64,000 nt of DNA, from positions 39,186 through 103,185 of the forward strand of contig JAEWKH010000012.1 of the NCBI GenBank assembly GCA_023386155.1, read 5' to 3'. Both the position numbers and the translations under genes were made by a program. The notes under the pieces were generated by a model. The model did not search any database. It was not told the DNA's origin and saw nothing but the letters and a program-made list of their open reading frames with translations. Source of the stretch: Pseudomonadota bacterium. Lineage in GTDB: Bacteria > Pseudomonadota > Alphaproteobacteria > Rhizobiales > Beijerinckiaceae. Below, piece by piece: positions 17,668 through 26,479 of this stretch; positions within the stretch are counted from its first letter, which is position 1, and each line of letters starts with the position of its first letter.

Positions 17668-19857
17668 ATGTCACGGGCAACCCTTGGCTGGATCGTTCTG
17701 GGCTGGGTCGGCTTTGCCCTCCTCCCCTGGTATGGCTTCGACCGTAACGCCGTCCCTACCCTCGCCGACTATTTCGTCAGCGGATCGGCCCTGGTTCACG
17801 GACTCAAAGGCGCCTGGTGGCTTCTGCCGATCCTGGCGCCCCTGTGCATGGCATTGATCCCGGTGATCCGCCCCTCGGCCCGAACCGACGGCAAGTGGCT
17901 CATCGCATCGGGCGTGCTCGGCCTCACCCTCATCGTTCTGCAAGGATTCTCCATCGGCCTCAACGGATGGACCACGGACATCCTGAAGACGCTTTTCGGC
18001 GAGCCGGGACCGAGTCAGGCCGGCATGGGCTACGGCGCCGCTCTGACCTCGACCGCCTTCCTGATCGTCCTCTGCCACGGCCTTGCTGCACGTGGCTGGT
18101 GCCGCGGCGATGCCTTCGTCACCTCCTCCATCGGCGTCGTCATTGCACTGATCATCGTCTTCGTGTTCTTCCCGGTCACGACCATCCTTGCGAGCGCCTT
18201 TGCCGATAACAGCGGCAATTTTGCTCCTTACGAATTCTTTGCGAAATTCCTGGACCGGTCGATCTGGGGCCTGGATTGCCTGTCGAGCGACCTGCGCTGC
18301 GGCGTGGCGTGGAATACGCTCTTTCTCGGACTGCTGGTCGGCGTCGGCACGACGGCACTCGGCCTCGCCTTCGCCCTGATCGCAACGCGGACGGAATTTC
18401 GGCTCAAGAAGCTCCTGCGCGTGATGAGCGTTTTGCCCATCATCACGCCGCCTTTCGTGATCGGCTTGGCCCTGATCCTCCTCTTCGGCCGCTCGGGCGC
18501 TCTCTCCGCCGTCCTGTGGGAGTGGTTCGGCGTGCCGCGCTCGCGCTGGATCTACGGGCTGCCCGGCGTCTTCATCGCGCAGCTTCTCGCCTTCACGCCG
18601 ATTGCCTTCCTCGTGCTCATCGGCGTAGTGCAGGGCATCAGCCCGACGCTCGAGGAAGCCTCGCAGACGCTGCGCGCGAAGAGCTGGACGACCTTCTGGA
18701 CGGTCACATTGCCGCTCATGCGGCCGGGCCTCGCCAATGCCTTCCTCCTCGGTTTCGTGGAAAGCCTGGCCGATTTCGGCAACCCGCTGGTCCTCGGCGG
18801 CAATTACGAAGTGCTCTCCACCAAGATCTTCTTCGCCGTTGTCGGCGCGCAGCAGGACCAGGGACGAGCGGCCGTGCTGTCCATCATCCTGCTCGCGTTC
18901 ACGCTGGGAGCCTTCTGGCTGCAGCACGCCTGGCTCGGCAAGAAGGTCTATACGACGGTCACCGGCAAGGGCGACGCCGGCATTCCTCTGCCGCTCCCGC
19001 GCCGGGTGGCCCTCGCCTCCTACTTCACAGCCATTCCCTGGGCGCTCTTCACGGTCGTCGTCTATGTCATCATCGTGGTCGGCGCCTTCGTCCGCTCCAT
19101 GGGCCGCGACTACACGCCGACCCTTGAGCACTTCCTGACCGCTTTCCGCGTCGAGCGCGCCGATTGGGGCTTCTATTTCTCCGGCTCGGCCTGGAACTCC
19201 TTCTTTGCGACCGTGAAGGTGGCAGCGCTCTCGGCGCCGCTGACTGCAGCCATCGGCCTGCTCACCGCCTATCTTCTCACCCGCCAGCGCTTCTCGGGCC
19301 AGCGTGCCTTCGAATTCGGGACGCTCCTGAGCTTCGCGATTCCCGGCACGGTCGTCGGCGTGTCCTACATCCTCGCCTTCAACGTGCCGCCCATCGAGAT
19401 CACCGGAACCGGGTTTATCCTCGTGATGTGCTTCGTGTTCCGCAACATGCCGGTGGGCGTGCGCTCCGGCATCGCGACCTTGAGCCAGATCGACAAGAGT
19501 CTGGACGAAGCCTCGCTGACGCTGGGGGCCGGCTCGTCGACCACCATGCGCCGCGTGGTTCTGCCGCTGCTGCGGCCCGCCATCGTCGCGTCCCTGGTCT
19601 ATTCCTTCGTGCGCGCCATGACGGCCGTGAGCGCCGTGATCTTTCTCGTCACCGCCGAGTACAACATGGCGACGACCTACATCGTCGGCCGCGTCGAAGC
19701 CGGGGAGTTCGGCCTCGCCATTGCCTATTCCACCGTGCTCATCCTCGTCATGCTGATCGCCATCGTAGCGATCCAGCTGGCCGTCGGCGAGCGGCGTCTC
19801 GGACGCCGCGGCGCGAGCACCGCTTCCTCACCCATTGCCGTGCAGGCGGTCCCATGA
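17668..19857 (+). CDS. ABC importer permease, duplicated, ferric iron type
   Basis: A permease of about 729 residues with two tandem binding-protein-dependent transport domains. The EAA-type loops are EEASQTLRAKSWTTFW in the first half and DEASLTLGAGSSTTMRRV in the second. This fused form is typical of FbpB-like permeases. ATG at 17668 is preferred over the GTG at 17650, which would add six charged residues. It overlaps the ATPase start by four bases (ATGA), which implies translational coupling. Confidence 0.88.
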   Translation: MSRATLGWIVLGWVGFALLPWYGFDRNAVPTLADYFVSGSALVHGLKGAWWLLPILAPLCMALIPVIRPSARTDGKWLIASGVLGLTLIVLQGFSIGLNGWTTDILKTLFGEPGPSQAGMGYGAALTSTAFLIVLCHGLAARGWCRGDAFVTSSIGVVIALIIVFVFFPVTTILASAFADNSGNFAPYEFFAKFLDRSIWGLDCLSSDLRCGVAWNTLFLGLLVGVGTTALGLAFALIATRTEFRLKKLLRVMSVLPIITPPFVIGLALILLFGRSGALSAVLWEWFGVPRSRWIYGLPGVFIAQLLAFTPIAFLVLIGVVQGISPTLEEASQTLRAKSWTTFWTVTLPLMRPGLANAFLLGFVESLADFGNPLVLGGNYEVLSTKIFFAVVGAQQDQGRAAVLSIILLAFTLGAFWLQHAWLGKKVYTTVTGKGDAGIPLPLPRRVALASYFTAIPWALFTVVVYVIIVVGAFVRSMGRDYTPTLEHFLTAFRVERADWGFYFSGSAWNSFFATVKVAALSAPLTAAIGLLTAYLLTRQRFSGQRAFEFGTLLSFAIPGTVVGVSYILAFNVPPIEITGTGFILVMCFVFRNMPVGVRSGIATLSQIDKSLDEASLTLGAGSSTTMRRVVLPLLRPAIVASLVYSFVRAMTAVSAVIFLVTAEYNMATTYIVGRVEAGEFGLAIAYSTVLILVMLIAIVAIQLAVGERRLGRRGASTASSPIAVQAVP

Positions 19858-20963
19858 ACAAGATGTCCTCCATACACTCCCTGTCGCGCTCCGTTGCATC
19901 CAAGAAGCAGGCGGCCTCGGTGCAATTCCGCAACGTGACGAAGCGCTATGGCAACGTCACCGCCGTGGACGACGTGTCCTTCACCATCGAACCGGGCCAG
20001 CTCGTGACCCTTCTCGGCCCTTCCGGCTGCGGCAAGACCACGACCCTGCGCATGATCGCAGGGCTCGAGATGGCGAGCGAGGGCCAGATCCTGATCGGTG
20101 AGCGCGACGTGACGAACCTGTCCGCCGCGGATCGCGACGTGAGCATGGTATTCCAGTCCTACGCGCTGTTCCCGCATATGTCGGTTCTGGAGAACGTGGC
20201 CTATGGCCCGTCCGTGCAGGGCGTCCCGAAGAAGGATGCCTATGAGATGGCCATGGAGAAGCTGTCGCTGATCGGCCTGAAGGGCCTGGAGAAGCGGGCG
20301 CCGTCCGAGCTCTCCGGCGGACAGCAGCAGCGCGTCGCCGTGGCCCGTGCGCTCGTGCTCGAACCGCAGGTCCTGCTCTTCGACGAGCCTCTGTCGAACC
20401 TCGATGCGAAGCTGCGCCGGCGCGTGCGCGAGGACATCCGCGAGCTTCAGCAGAACCTCAATCTCACCGTCGCCTATGTGACGCACGACCAGGAGGAGGC
20501 CCTTGCGGTCTCCGACCATATCATCGTCATGTCGAATGCGCGCATCGCCCAGACCGGCACGCCGCGCGAGCTTTACGAGGAGCCGGCCAACCTGTTCGTC
20601 GCGGACTTCATCGGCGATGCCAACATCATCCCGGGCGATCTCGTGAGCGTCGCAGGGCCGATGGCACAGGTGAATATCGGGAATGCCAGTCTCCAGCTCC
20701 CCCACAGGAACACCGGGCCGGGCGCTGTCAAACTCGCCGTCAGGCCCGATGCGATCCAGCTCGACGAGTCGGTCGCCGGCGCTCTGACCGGGACGGTCCG
20801 GAAAGCCTCCTATCTCGGCACTCAGGTGGAGTACGAGGTAGAGAGCTCCATCGGGAGCCTGTTCGTGGTTCAGTATGGACGCAAGGAGCCGATTGCAGCA
20901 GGTACGCCTGTGTCGATCTCGTTCGCGACGGATCGCGGCGTCGCCATCATCCCGAACGCATAG
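19854..20963 (+). CDS. ABC importer ATPase, ferric iron type
   Basis: The 369-residue ATPase has Walker A GPSGCGKTT, signature LSGGQQQRVAVARAL, Walker B VLLFDEPLSNLDAK and the H-loop VTHDQ, then a C-terminal TOBE/OB-type domain. Its ATG overlaps the permease stop codon. The stop codon TAG is at the same time the first bases of a dispersed repeat (20961-21058), so the gene end may have been set by that repeat. Confidence 0.92.
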   Translation: MNKMSSIHSLSRSVASKKQAASVQFRNVTKRYGNVTAVDDVSFTIEPGQLVTLLGPSGCGKTTTLRMIAGLEMASEGQILIGERDVTNLSAADRDVSMVFQSYALFPHMSVLENVAYGPSVQGVPKKDAYEMAMEKLSLIGLKGLEKRAPSELSGGQQQRVAVARALVLEPQVLLFDEPLSNLDAKLRRRVREDIRELQQNLNLTVAYVTHDQEEALAVSDHIIVMSNARIAQTGTPRELYEEPANLFVADFIGDANIIPGDLVSVAGPMAQVNIGNASLQLPHRNTGPGAVKLAVRPDAIQLDESVAGALTGTVRKASYLGTQVEYEVESSIGSLFVVQYGRKEPIAAGTPVSISFATDRGVAIIPNA

Positions 20964-21058
20964 AGCATTTTTCGGCGACGTGGATCCGGCTCGCCGTCGA
21001 GAATGCGGCACGACAAGGAACAGAGCCGATTCCGCGCCAGCGGAATCGGCTCCATCGC
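20961..21058. repeat. Dispersed repeat, long form, starting at the ATPase stop codon
   Basis: TAGAGCATTTTTCGGCGACGTGGATCCGG at the left continues through GAATGCGGCACGACAAGGAACAGAGCCGATTCCGCGCCAGCGGAATCGGCTC. The inverse of this whole order is found at 32426-32521, which shows a repeat unit of about 97 bases. The inner GAGCCGATTCCGC/GCGGAATCGGCTC is a strong hairpin that could also end transcription. Confidence 0.75.
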
Positions 21059-21060
21059 GT

Positions 21061-21828
21061 TCAGATCGCTCCTTCGTCCGGAATGTTGAGGACTGTGCCG
21101 CAGGCCTTGCAGTGCACAGCATCCCGGTCGTGGCGCTGCAATGAGCAGACCGGACAGGGGAAGCGCACCTTGTCAGGCCTCAGCAGCACCTGCACGAGAC
21201 GCAAGAACAGCGTGACGCCGAAGATCATGATCACGACCGAGATCAGGTGTCCCAGCGTTCCAGTCAGGGTGATATCGCCGAAACCGGTCGTGGTGAGCGC
21301 CGCGATCGTGAAATAGAGTGCGTCGATGTAATTGCCGATTTCCGTATTCGTCCATCGCTGCGTCTCGTAGACGAAGCCTGTCATGACGAAGATGAAGACG
21401 CCGAGGTTGACGGAGGCGATGATCAGATCCTCGTTGCGCCGGAAGAAGACGCTGTCGCTCCGCAGGCGGGCGAGCAGCTGGTAGGTGCGCAGCAGGCGCA
21501 GAGTCCGGAGGATTCGCAGGAACCCGATGCCCTCCCCGACGACCGGGGCAAGAAACGACGCGATGGCTGCGACATCCGCCCAGGTCGTAGGATGCGCCAG
21601 ATCCCGCCAGGGCCTTCGGCTGATGGCCAGGCGGGCCGAGAAATCGGCAAGAACGATCAGGCCGATGATCACGTCCATCCACTCGAAAGCCGGGAAGCGG
21701 GGCAGGAAGGACGTAAGGACGATGAAAAGGATCGTCGCCATGTCGAAAACCAGAAGCGCATAGCGAAACTGGTGCGCTTGCCGCGTATCGCCCTCGTACA
21801 GAAGCCTGAGCTTATCGATCACCCGCAT
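21061..21828 (-). CDS. Voltage-gated-type potassium channel with C-terminal zinc ribbon
   Basis: The 255-residue protein has six membrane segments. The fourth is a voltage-sensor helix with regularly spaced arginines (FLRILRTLRLLRTYQLLARLR, residues about 103-123), and the pore carries the filter TTTGFGD (179-185), a variant of the K+ signature TVGYGD. After the last helix a tail of about 40 residues holds CPVC and CKAC (C225, C228, C240, C243), a probable zinc ribbon. It would be an inner-membrane homotetramer. The zinc tail is unusual for such small channels. Confidence 0.85.
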   Translation of the reverse strand: MRVIDKLRLLYEGDTRQAHQFRYALLVFDMATILFIVLTSFLPRFPAFEWMDVIIGLIVLADFSARLAISRRPWRDLAHPTTWADVAAIASFLAPVVGEGIGFLRILRTLRLLRTYQLLARLRSDSVFFRRNEDLIIASVNLGVFIFVMTGFVYETQRWTNTEIGNYIDALYFTIAALTTTGFGDITLTGTLGHLISVVIMIFGVTLFLRLVQVLLRPDKVRFPCPVCSLQRHDRDAVHCKACGTVLNIPDEGAI

Positions 21829-22007
21829 CGGGATGTCTCATAGGAAGGGTGGGAAAGGGTGCGAACCATCGGTGGGAACATACTTTATACGGTTTATCAG
21901 CTCCCCGATTATCTATAGAGCAGGGGTGCAATTCCAACGGGGTGCCTTGCAGACCGGGGTGGTCTATGCCCTCACCTCGAGACCCGATATTGTTGAGAGA
22001 CGTCCTG

Positions 22008-22685
22008 ATGCTCAAAGCTCTGATTTTCGACATGGACGGCACGCTGGTGCACAGCGATCCCGTTCACCTCAAGGCCTTCGCGGAGGTCCTGGGACCGGAG
22101 GGGGTCACCATTGACGACGATCTCTACCGCAGCTCGATCATCGGCCATACCAACGAGGCGATCTTCGCCTCCCTTCTGCCTCACCTGCCGGTGGAGGAAC
22201 ACGAAGCTTATGCGGAGCGCAAGGAGGCTGCCTTTCGGCGGCTGGCCCGCGAGCTCAAGCCCCTGGAGGGCCTGGTCGAGCTGCTCGACTGGGCGGACGA
22301 TCACGGCGTCAGGATCGCGCTGGTGACGAATGCCCCGCTGCTGAATGCGACCCATATCCTGGATATCCTGGGCATCACGGACCGTTTCGAGATCAAGGTC
22401 ACCATCGAGCAGGTCGAGCGCGGCAAGCCCGATCCCCTGCCCTATCTCACGGCCCTGGAGCGGCTCGGCATCCGGGCCGATGAGGCCGTCGCCTTCGAGG
22501 ATTCGCCGTCAGGCATGCGGGCCGCCAAGGCGGCGGGCCTGTTCTCCTTCGGCGTGCTGACCGGGCTCACCGCGGACGAGATGAGGGAGATCGGCGCCGA
22601 CGGGGCCATCGTGACCTTCCACGACCGGGCGCTCTGGGAGATCCTGGAGCACCGGGCCGCCCCTCAGGCTGCATCGGACCGCTGA
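22008..22685 (+). CDS. HAD-superfamily phosphatase, PGMB/CbbY-like
   Basis: A 225-residue enzyme starting MLKALIFDMDGTLVHSD, with the HAD motif I DxD (DMDGT), motif II LVTNAP, motif III lysine in ERGKPDP and motif IV FEDSPSG. The helical cap between motifs I and II is of the phosphoglycolate-phosphatase/beta-phosphoglucomutase type. The start at 22008 leaves out a 53-codon extension with no family similarity. Its 3' end overlaps the convergent HxlR gene by 22 bases. Confidence 0.9.
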   Translation: MLKALIFDMDGTLVHSDPVHLKAFAEVLGPEGVTIDDDLYRSSIIGHTNEAIFASLLPHLPVEEHEAYAERKEAAFRRLARELKPLEGLVELLDWADDHGVRIALVTNAPLLNATHILDILGITDRFEIKVTIEQVERGKPDPLPYLTALERLGIRADEAVAFEDSPSGMRAAKAAGLFSFGVLTGLTADEMREIGADGAIVTFHDRALWEILEHRAAPQAASDR

Positions 22686-23068
22686 TGACCGACGCTTGGG
22701 CCGGCATCGCCCTCGTCGAAGCGCCGCCGCGCCTCAAGAATCTCGTCCCGGTTCTGGATCGCCCATTCTCCTAGGCCCCTCACAGTCTTGAGCAGGGAGC
22801 AACCCAGCCCTGTGAGCTGGTAATCCACCCGCGGCGGAATGGTCGGGTAGACGGTGCGCGTGACGAGCCCATCGCGCTCCAGTCCGCGCAGCGTCAGGGT
22901 CAGCATGCGCTGCGAAATTCCGGTCACGGAGCGGCGCAACTCATTGAATCTCTTGGGTCCTTCTCCCATCTGGACCACGACCTGAACGCTCCACTTGTCG
23001 CCGACGCGCGACAGGATCTCCGTTACCGTCCGGCAGTCAGTGGGAACATGAATGTGACTGGGTGACAT
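22664..23068 (-). CDS. HxlR-family transcriptional regulator
   Basis: A 134-residue winged-helix protein with the HxlR pattern: LSRVGDKWSVQVV, RFNELRRSVTGISQRMLTLTLRGLERDGLVTRTVYPTIPPRVDYQLT. It has Cys12 near the N terminus, which some HxlR members use as a redox or aldehyde sensor. It is divergent from the FMN reductase gene at 23172, which is the likely target. Confidence 0.92.
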   Translation of the reverse strand: MSPSHIHVPTDCRTVTEILSRVGDKWSVQVVVQMGEGPKRFNELRRSVTGISQRMLTLTLRGLERDGLVTRTVYPTIPPRVDYQLTGLGCSLLKTVRGLGEWAIQNRDEILEARRRFDEGDAGPSVGHQRSDAA

Positions 23069-23125
23069 GAAAGTGCCTCCTTGCGCGGCGCCCAGGAAGT
23101 TACTTAATGAGCCTTGGTTACAAAG

Positions 23126-23143
23126 CGGAACTTAAGGGTTCCG
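23126..23143. promoter_or_regulatory. Candidate HxlR operator between regulator and reductase
   Basis: CGGAAC-TTAAGG-GTTCCG is a perfect inverted repeat with 6-bp arms and a 6-bp spacer. A wider pair, CCTTGGTT (23112-23119) and AACCAAGG (23157-23164), surrounds it, and the right-hand arm includes the AAGGA ribosome site of the reductase gene. Divergent position fits a shared operator. Confidence 0.5.
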
Positions 23144-23171
23144 TCCCTCGATTGCAAACCAAGGACATGTC

Positions 23172-23768
23172 ATGAAGCCCAAGCTTCACATCATCATCGG
23201 TAGCACCCGCCCGGGCCGGATCGGCCCCAGCATCGCCCAATGGTTCAGCGATTACACGGCCGAGCATGGCAAGTTCGAACCTCTCCTGGTCGATCTGGCG
23301 GAGTTCAGGCTGCCGGTCTTCGACGAGCCCGAGCACCCGATGAAGCAGAACTATCATCACGCCCACACCAAGGCCTGGGCCAAGAGCGTGGCCTCGGCGG
23401 ACGCCTTCGTGTTCGTGACGCCTGAATACAATTACGCTCCGCCCCCGGCTCTCGTGAACGCGCTCAACTACCTGTCCCGCGAGTGGAACTACGCTCCCGC
23501 CGGCTTCGTGAGCTATGGCGGCATTTCGGGCGGGCTGCGCTCGGTTCAGGTGGCGAAGCAGATCGTCACGACCCTGAAGATGATGCCGATTCCGGAAGGC
23601 GTTCCCATGCCGATGGTGTTCCAGAACCTGGACGAGGCCGGCAATCTCAATGCTCCCGACATCTACAGGACCTCGGCGGCCACGATGCTCGACGAGCTCT
23701 ACCGCTGGACCGAGGCACTCAAGTCGCTCCGGGCCGAGCGCAAGACGCCCCTGAAGGCGGCGGCTTAA
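23172..23768 (+). CDS. NADPH-dependent FMN reductase family protein
   Basis: A 198-residue flavodoxin-like reductase. The FMN phosphate loop is GSTRPGRIGPSIAQW (residues about 10-24), and PEYNYAPPPALVNALNYL is the second conserved block around residue 87. Members include azoreductases and quinone reductases. Divergence from an HxlR regulator suggests induction by an electrophilic or quinone-like compound. Confidence 0.9.
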   Translation: MKPKLHIIIGSTRPGRIGPSIAQWFSDYTAEHGKFEPLLVDLAEFRLPVFDEPEHPMKQNYHHAHTKAWAKSVASADAFVFVTPEYNYAPPPALVNALNYLSREWNYAPAGFVSYGGISGGLRSVQVAKQIVTTLKMMPIPEGVPMPMVFQNLDEAGNLNAPDIYRTSAATMLDELYRWTEALKSLRAERKTPLKAAA

Positions 23769-23790
23769 GGAAGAACCCAATCGAAACAGA

Positions 23791-23823
23791 AGGCACCGCT
23801 GTGGCGAACAGCGGTGCCTTTTC
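23791..23823 (+). terminator. Rho-independent terminator of the FMN reductase gene
   Basis: AGGCACCGCTGT and ACAGCGGTGCCT form a perfect 12-bp stem with a GGCGA loop, followed by TTTC. It lies 22 bases after the reductase stop codon, between it and the convergent end of the alcohol dehydrogenase gene, so it may act for both. Confidence 0.85.
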
Positions 23824-23839
23824 ATTCATGGGCGATGAA

Positions 23840-25003
23840 TCAGAGACGTCCTGCCAGCGCATCCTCGAAAAGCTTGCGCGCGCTCTCCTTGTTGATCGGC
23901 ACCGGATTGCCGCCGGCGGTCGGATCGTTGGGCGCCATCTCGGACATTTCATCGAAACGGGCCGCATCGACCTTCAGGCCTTCCAGCGTGTGCGGCACGC
24001 CGAGATCCTTGCGCAGCTTCAGCACCCAATCGAGGAAGGCCTGGAACGAGGGCTCGAGGCCGATATAGGCGGAGAGCCGTTCGATCCTGCCTTCGATGGC
24101 CTTGCGGTTGTAGACCAGCACATAGGGCATGAAGACCGCGTTGGTCAGGCCATGATGCGTGTCGTAGAGCGCGCCGGTCGGGTGCGAGAGGGCGTGGATC
24201 GCGCCAAGCCCCTTCTGGAACGCCGTGGCGCCCATGGCGGCGGCGGACATCATCTGCGCCCGCGCCTCGATGTCCTTTCCATCCTTGTACGCCCGCGGCA
24301 GGTATTCCTTCACGAGGCGGATCCCCTCGACCGCGATTCCATCCGCCATCGGGTGGTAGCCGGGCGCGCAATAAGCCTCGAGGCAATGCGCGAGCGCATC
24401 GAGGCCCGTGCCCGCCGTGATGTGCGGGGGCATGCCGACCGTCAGCTCCGGGTCGCAGATCACGATCTTCGGCATCATCAGCGGATGGAAGATCACCTTC
24501 TTGGTGTGGGTGGCTTCCTGGGTGATCACCCCGGCGCGCCCCACTTCCGAACCCGTTCCCGCGGTCGTCGGCACGGCGATGATCGGAAGAATGCCCTTCG
24601 GGTCGGCCCTGGTCCACCAATCGCCGATATCCTCGAAGTCCCACATGGGGCGGGTCTGGCCCGCCATGAAGGCGATCACCTTGCCGGCATCGAGCGCCGA
24701 GCCTCCGCCGAAGGCGACAACGCCGTCATGCCTGCCTGATCTCAATACCTCGAGGCCCTTGTACACATTGGTCTCGATCGGATTCGGCTTGATGTCCGAG
24801 AAGATCGCGGCCTTGAGGCCGGCGTCCGTGAGCTGGTCGAGCGCCGCCTTCGTCATGGGCTGGGTCGCGAGAAAGGGGTCCGTGACGATGAGCGGCGCCG
24901 ACATGCCGACGGCCTTGCAGGCCTCGGCCAGTTCCGCGATCCGGCCTGCGCCGAAGCGGATGGCGGTGGGGTAGTTCCAGTTTGAGCGGGGAGATGTGGT
25001 CAT
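23840..25003 (-). CDS. Iron-containing alcohol dehydrogenase
   Basis: A 387-residue group III dehydrogenase. The nucleotide-binding GGGSALDAGK motif is at about residues 99-108, and iron ligands are in the region GLDALAHCLEAYCAPGYHPMADG and the later ALSHPTGALYDTHHG. It is the last gene of a five-gene minus-strand operon. Its place after an aldehyde dehydrogenase and a glutamine-synthetase-like ligase suggests oxidation of an alcohol group on a glutamylated intermediate. Confidence 0.92.
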   Translation of the reverse strand: MTTSPRSNWNYPTAIRFGAGRIAELAEACKAVGMSAPLIVTDPFLATQPMTKAALDQLTDAGLKAAIFSDIKPNPIETNVYKGLEVLRSGRHDGVVAFGGGSALDAGKVIAFMAGQTRPMWDFEDIGDWWTRADPKGILPIIAVPTTAGTGSEVGRAGVITQEATHTKKVIFHPLMMPKIVICDPELTVGMPPHITAGTGLDALAHCLEAYCAPGYHPMADGIAVEGIRLVKEYLPRAYKDGKDIEARAQMMSAAAMGATAFQKGLGAIHALSHPTGALYDTHHGLTNAVFMPYVLVYNRKAIEGRIERLSAYIGLEPSFQAFLDWVLKLRKDLGVPHTLEGLKVDAARFDEMSEMAPNDPTAGGNPVPINKESARKLFEDALAGRL

Positions 25004-25014
25004 GATGGGTGCAA

Positions 25015-26406
25015 TCAGATCTGACGGAGATGGTAGGATTTCGGACGGGTGAGCGACTCGTAGGCCAGGCGCGAAAGGCTTGCGCCGCGGCCCGTATCCT
25101 TCACGCCCGTCCAGGCGAGGGCAGGATCGAGATAATCGCAGCGGTTCATGAAGACCGTTCCGGTCTCCAGCCTTTCGCCGATGGCCTCGGCGGCATCGAC
25201 GTCGGAGGTCCAGATGGCCGCGGAGAGACCGTAGGGCGAGTCGTTCATGAGGCGGATTGCCTCCTCGTCACCCCGGACCTTCATGATGCCGACCGTCGGA
25301 CCGAAGCTCTCGTCGCGCATCACGCTCATGGAATGATCGACATGGGTGAGCACCTGCGGCGCGAGATAGGCCGTATCGCCCTTGTCGGCGGCAAAGCGCT
25401 TCGTGTCGATATGCGCCTTCGCGCCCTTCGCGACGGCTTCCGCGTTCTGCTGGCGCACGAGATCGGCGAAGCGCTTGTGCGCCATCGGGCCGAGCGTGGA
25501 CGCCTCGTCGAGAGGATTGCCGAGCACGTAGCCGTTCACGAGATCGACCGCGCCCTCGACGAAGCGATCGTAATGCTTCTCGTGCACATAGATGCGCTCG
25601 ATGCCGCAGCAGCACTGGCCCGAGTTGAAGAAGGCGCCGTCGACGAGGTTCTCGATGGCGTGATCGATGTTCGCATCCTCGCGCACATAGGCCGGGTCCT
25701 TGCCGCCGAGCTCGAGGCCGAGCGAGGTGAAGGTGCCTGCGGCGGCGCGCTCGATGGATCGCCCGCCGGACACGGAGCCGGTGAAGTTGCAGTGATCGAC
25801 GAGGCCGGAGCCGAGAATCCGGCTCGTCTGGTCATGGCTCAGGTGCAGGTTCTGGAACAGGCCCTTGGGCATTCCCGCCCGGTCCATGGCCATCTGGAAG
25901 CGTTCGCCGGCCAGCACGGTCTGGGATGCATGCTTCAGCAGCACCGCGTTCCCGGCCATGAGCGCAGGCACGATGGTGTTGATGGCCGTGAGATAGGGAT
26001 AGTTCCAGGGCGCGATGACGAGCACGAGGCCCACGGGCTCGCGCTTGATCATGCGACGGAAGCCCGGCTTCTCGTCATCGGCGGGAATATTCTGCAGGCT
26101 CTTCTCCGCAATCCCGATCATGTAGCGCGCGCGTTCCTCGACCCCGCGGAACTCGCCGCCATAGCGCACCGGTCGGCCCATCGTCTGGGCGATCTCGGGC
26201 ACCACCTCCTGGTTCATGGCGAGCAGCGCATCGAGGAAGGCCGAAACCTTCGCGGCACGCTCGGCGATCGGCACATTGCGCCACGCCTTCCGCGCCTCGC
26301 GAGCTGCCTTCACGGCAGCGTCAATGGCTGCTTCGGACATAATGGGACGGCGGACGAGCTCGCGCCCGTCGATGGGTGAAATGCAGACGATATCAGTATC
26401 GGCCAT
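25015..26406 (-). CDS. NAD(P)-dependent aldehyde dehydrogenase
   Basis: The ATG at 26406 gives a 463-residue enzyme. It has LELGGKDP, with the catalytic glutamate of the family, and the active-site cysteine in FFNSGQCCCGIERIYV; the NAD-binding segment is NFTGSVSGG. It lies 11 bases before the iron alcohol dehydrogenase on the operon. The substrate is probably the aldehyde made by that dehydrogenase. The upstream extension in the open frame is arginine-rich and not part of the protein. Confidence 0.92.
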   Translation of the reverse strand: MADTDIVCISPIDGRELVRRPIMSEAAIDAAVKAAREARKAWRNVPIAERAAKVSAFLDALLAMNQEVVPEIAQTMGRPVRYGGEFRGVEERARYMIGIAEKSLQNIPADDEKPGFRRMIKREPVGLVLVIAPWNYPYLTAINTIVPALMAGNAVLLKHASQTVLAGERFQMAMDRAGMPKGLFQNLHLSHDQTSRILGSGLVDHCNFTGSVSGGRSIERAAAGTFTSLGLELGGKDPAYVREDANIDHAIENLVDGAFFNSGQCCCGIERIYVHEKHYDRFVEGAVDLVNGYVLGNPLDEASTLGPMAHKRFADLVRQQNAEAVAKGAKAHIDTKRFAADKGDTAYLAPQVLTHVDHSMSVMRDESFGPTVGIMKVRGDEEAIRLMNDSPYGLSAAIWTSDVDAAEAIGERLETGTVFMNRCDYLDPALAWTGVKDTGRGASLSRLAYESLTRPKSYHLRQI

Positions 26407-26479
26407 GATGTAATGCCTGATCGACCATGATTCCGGGGACCATGGCCTTCTCCTTATAGTTCGGGTCCGGATGAGTCTT

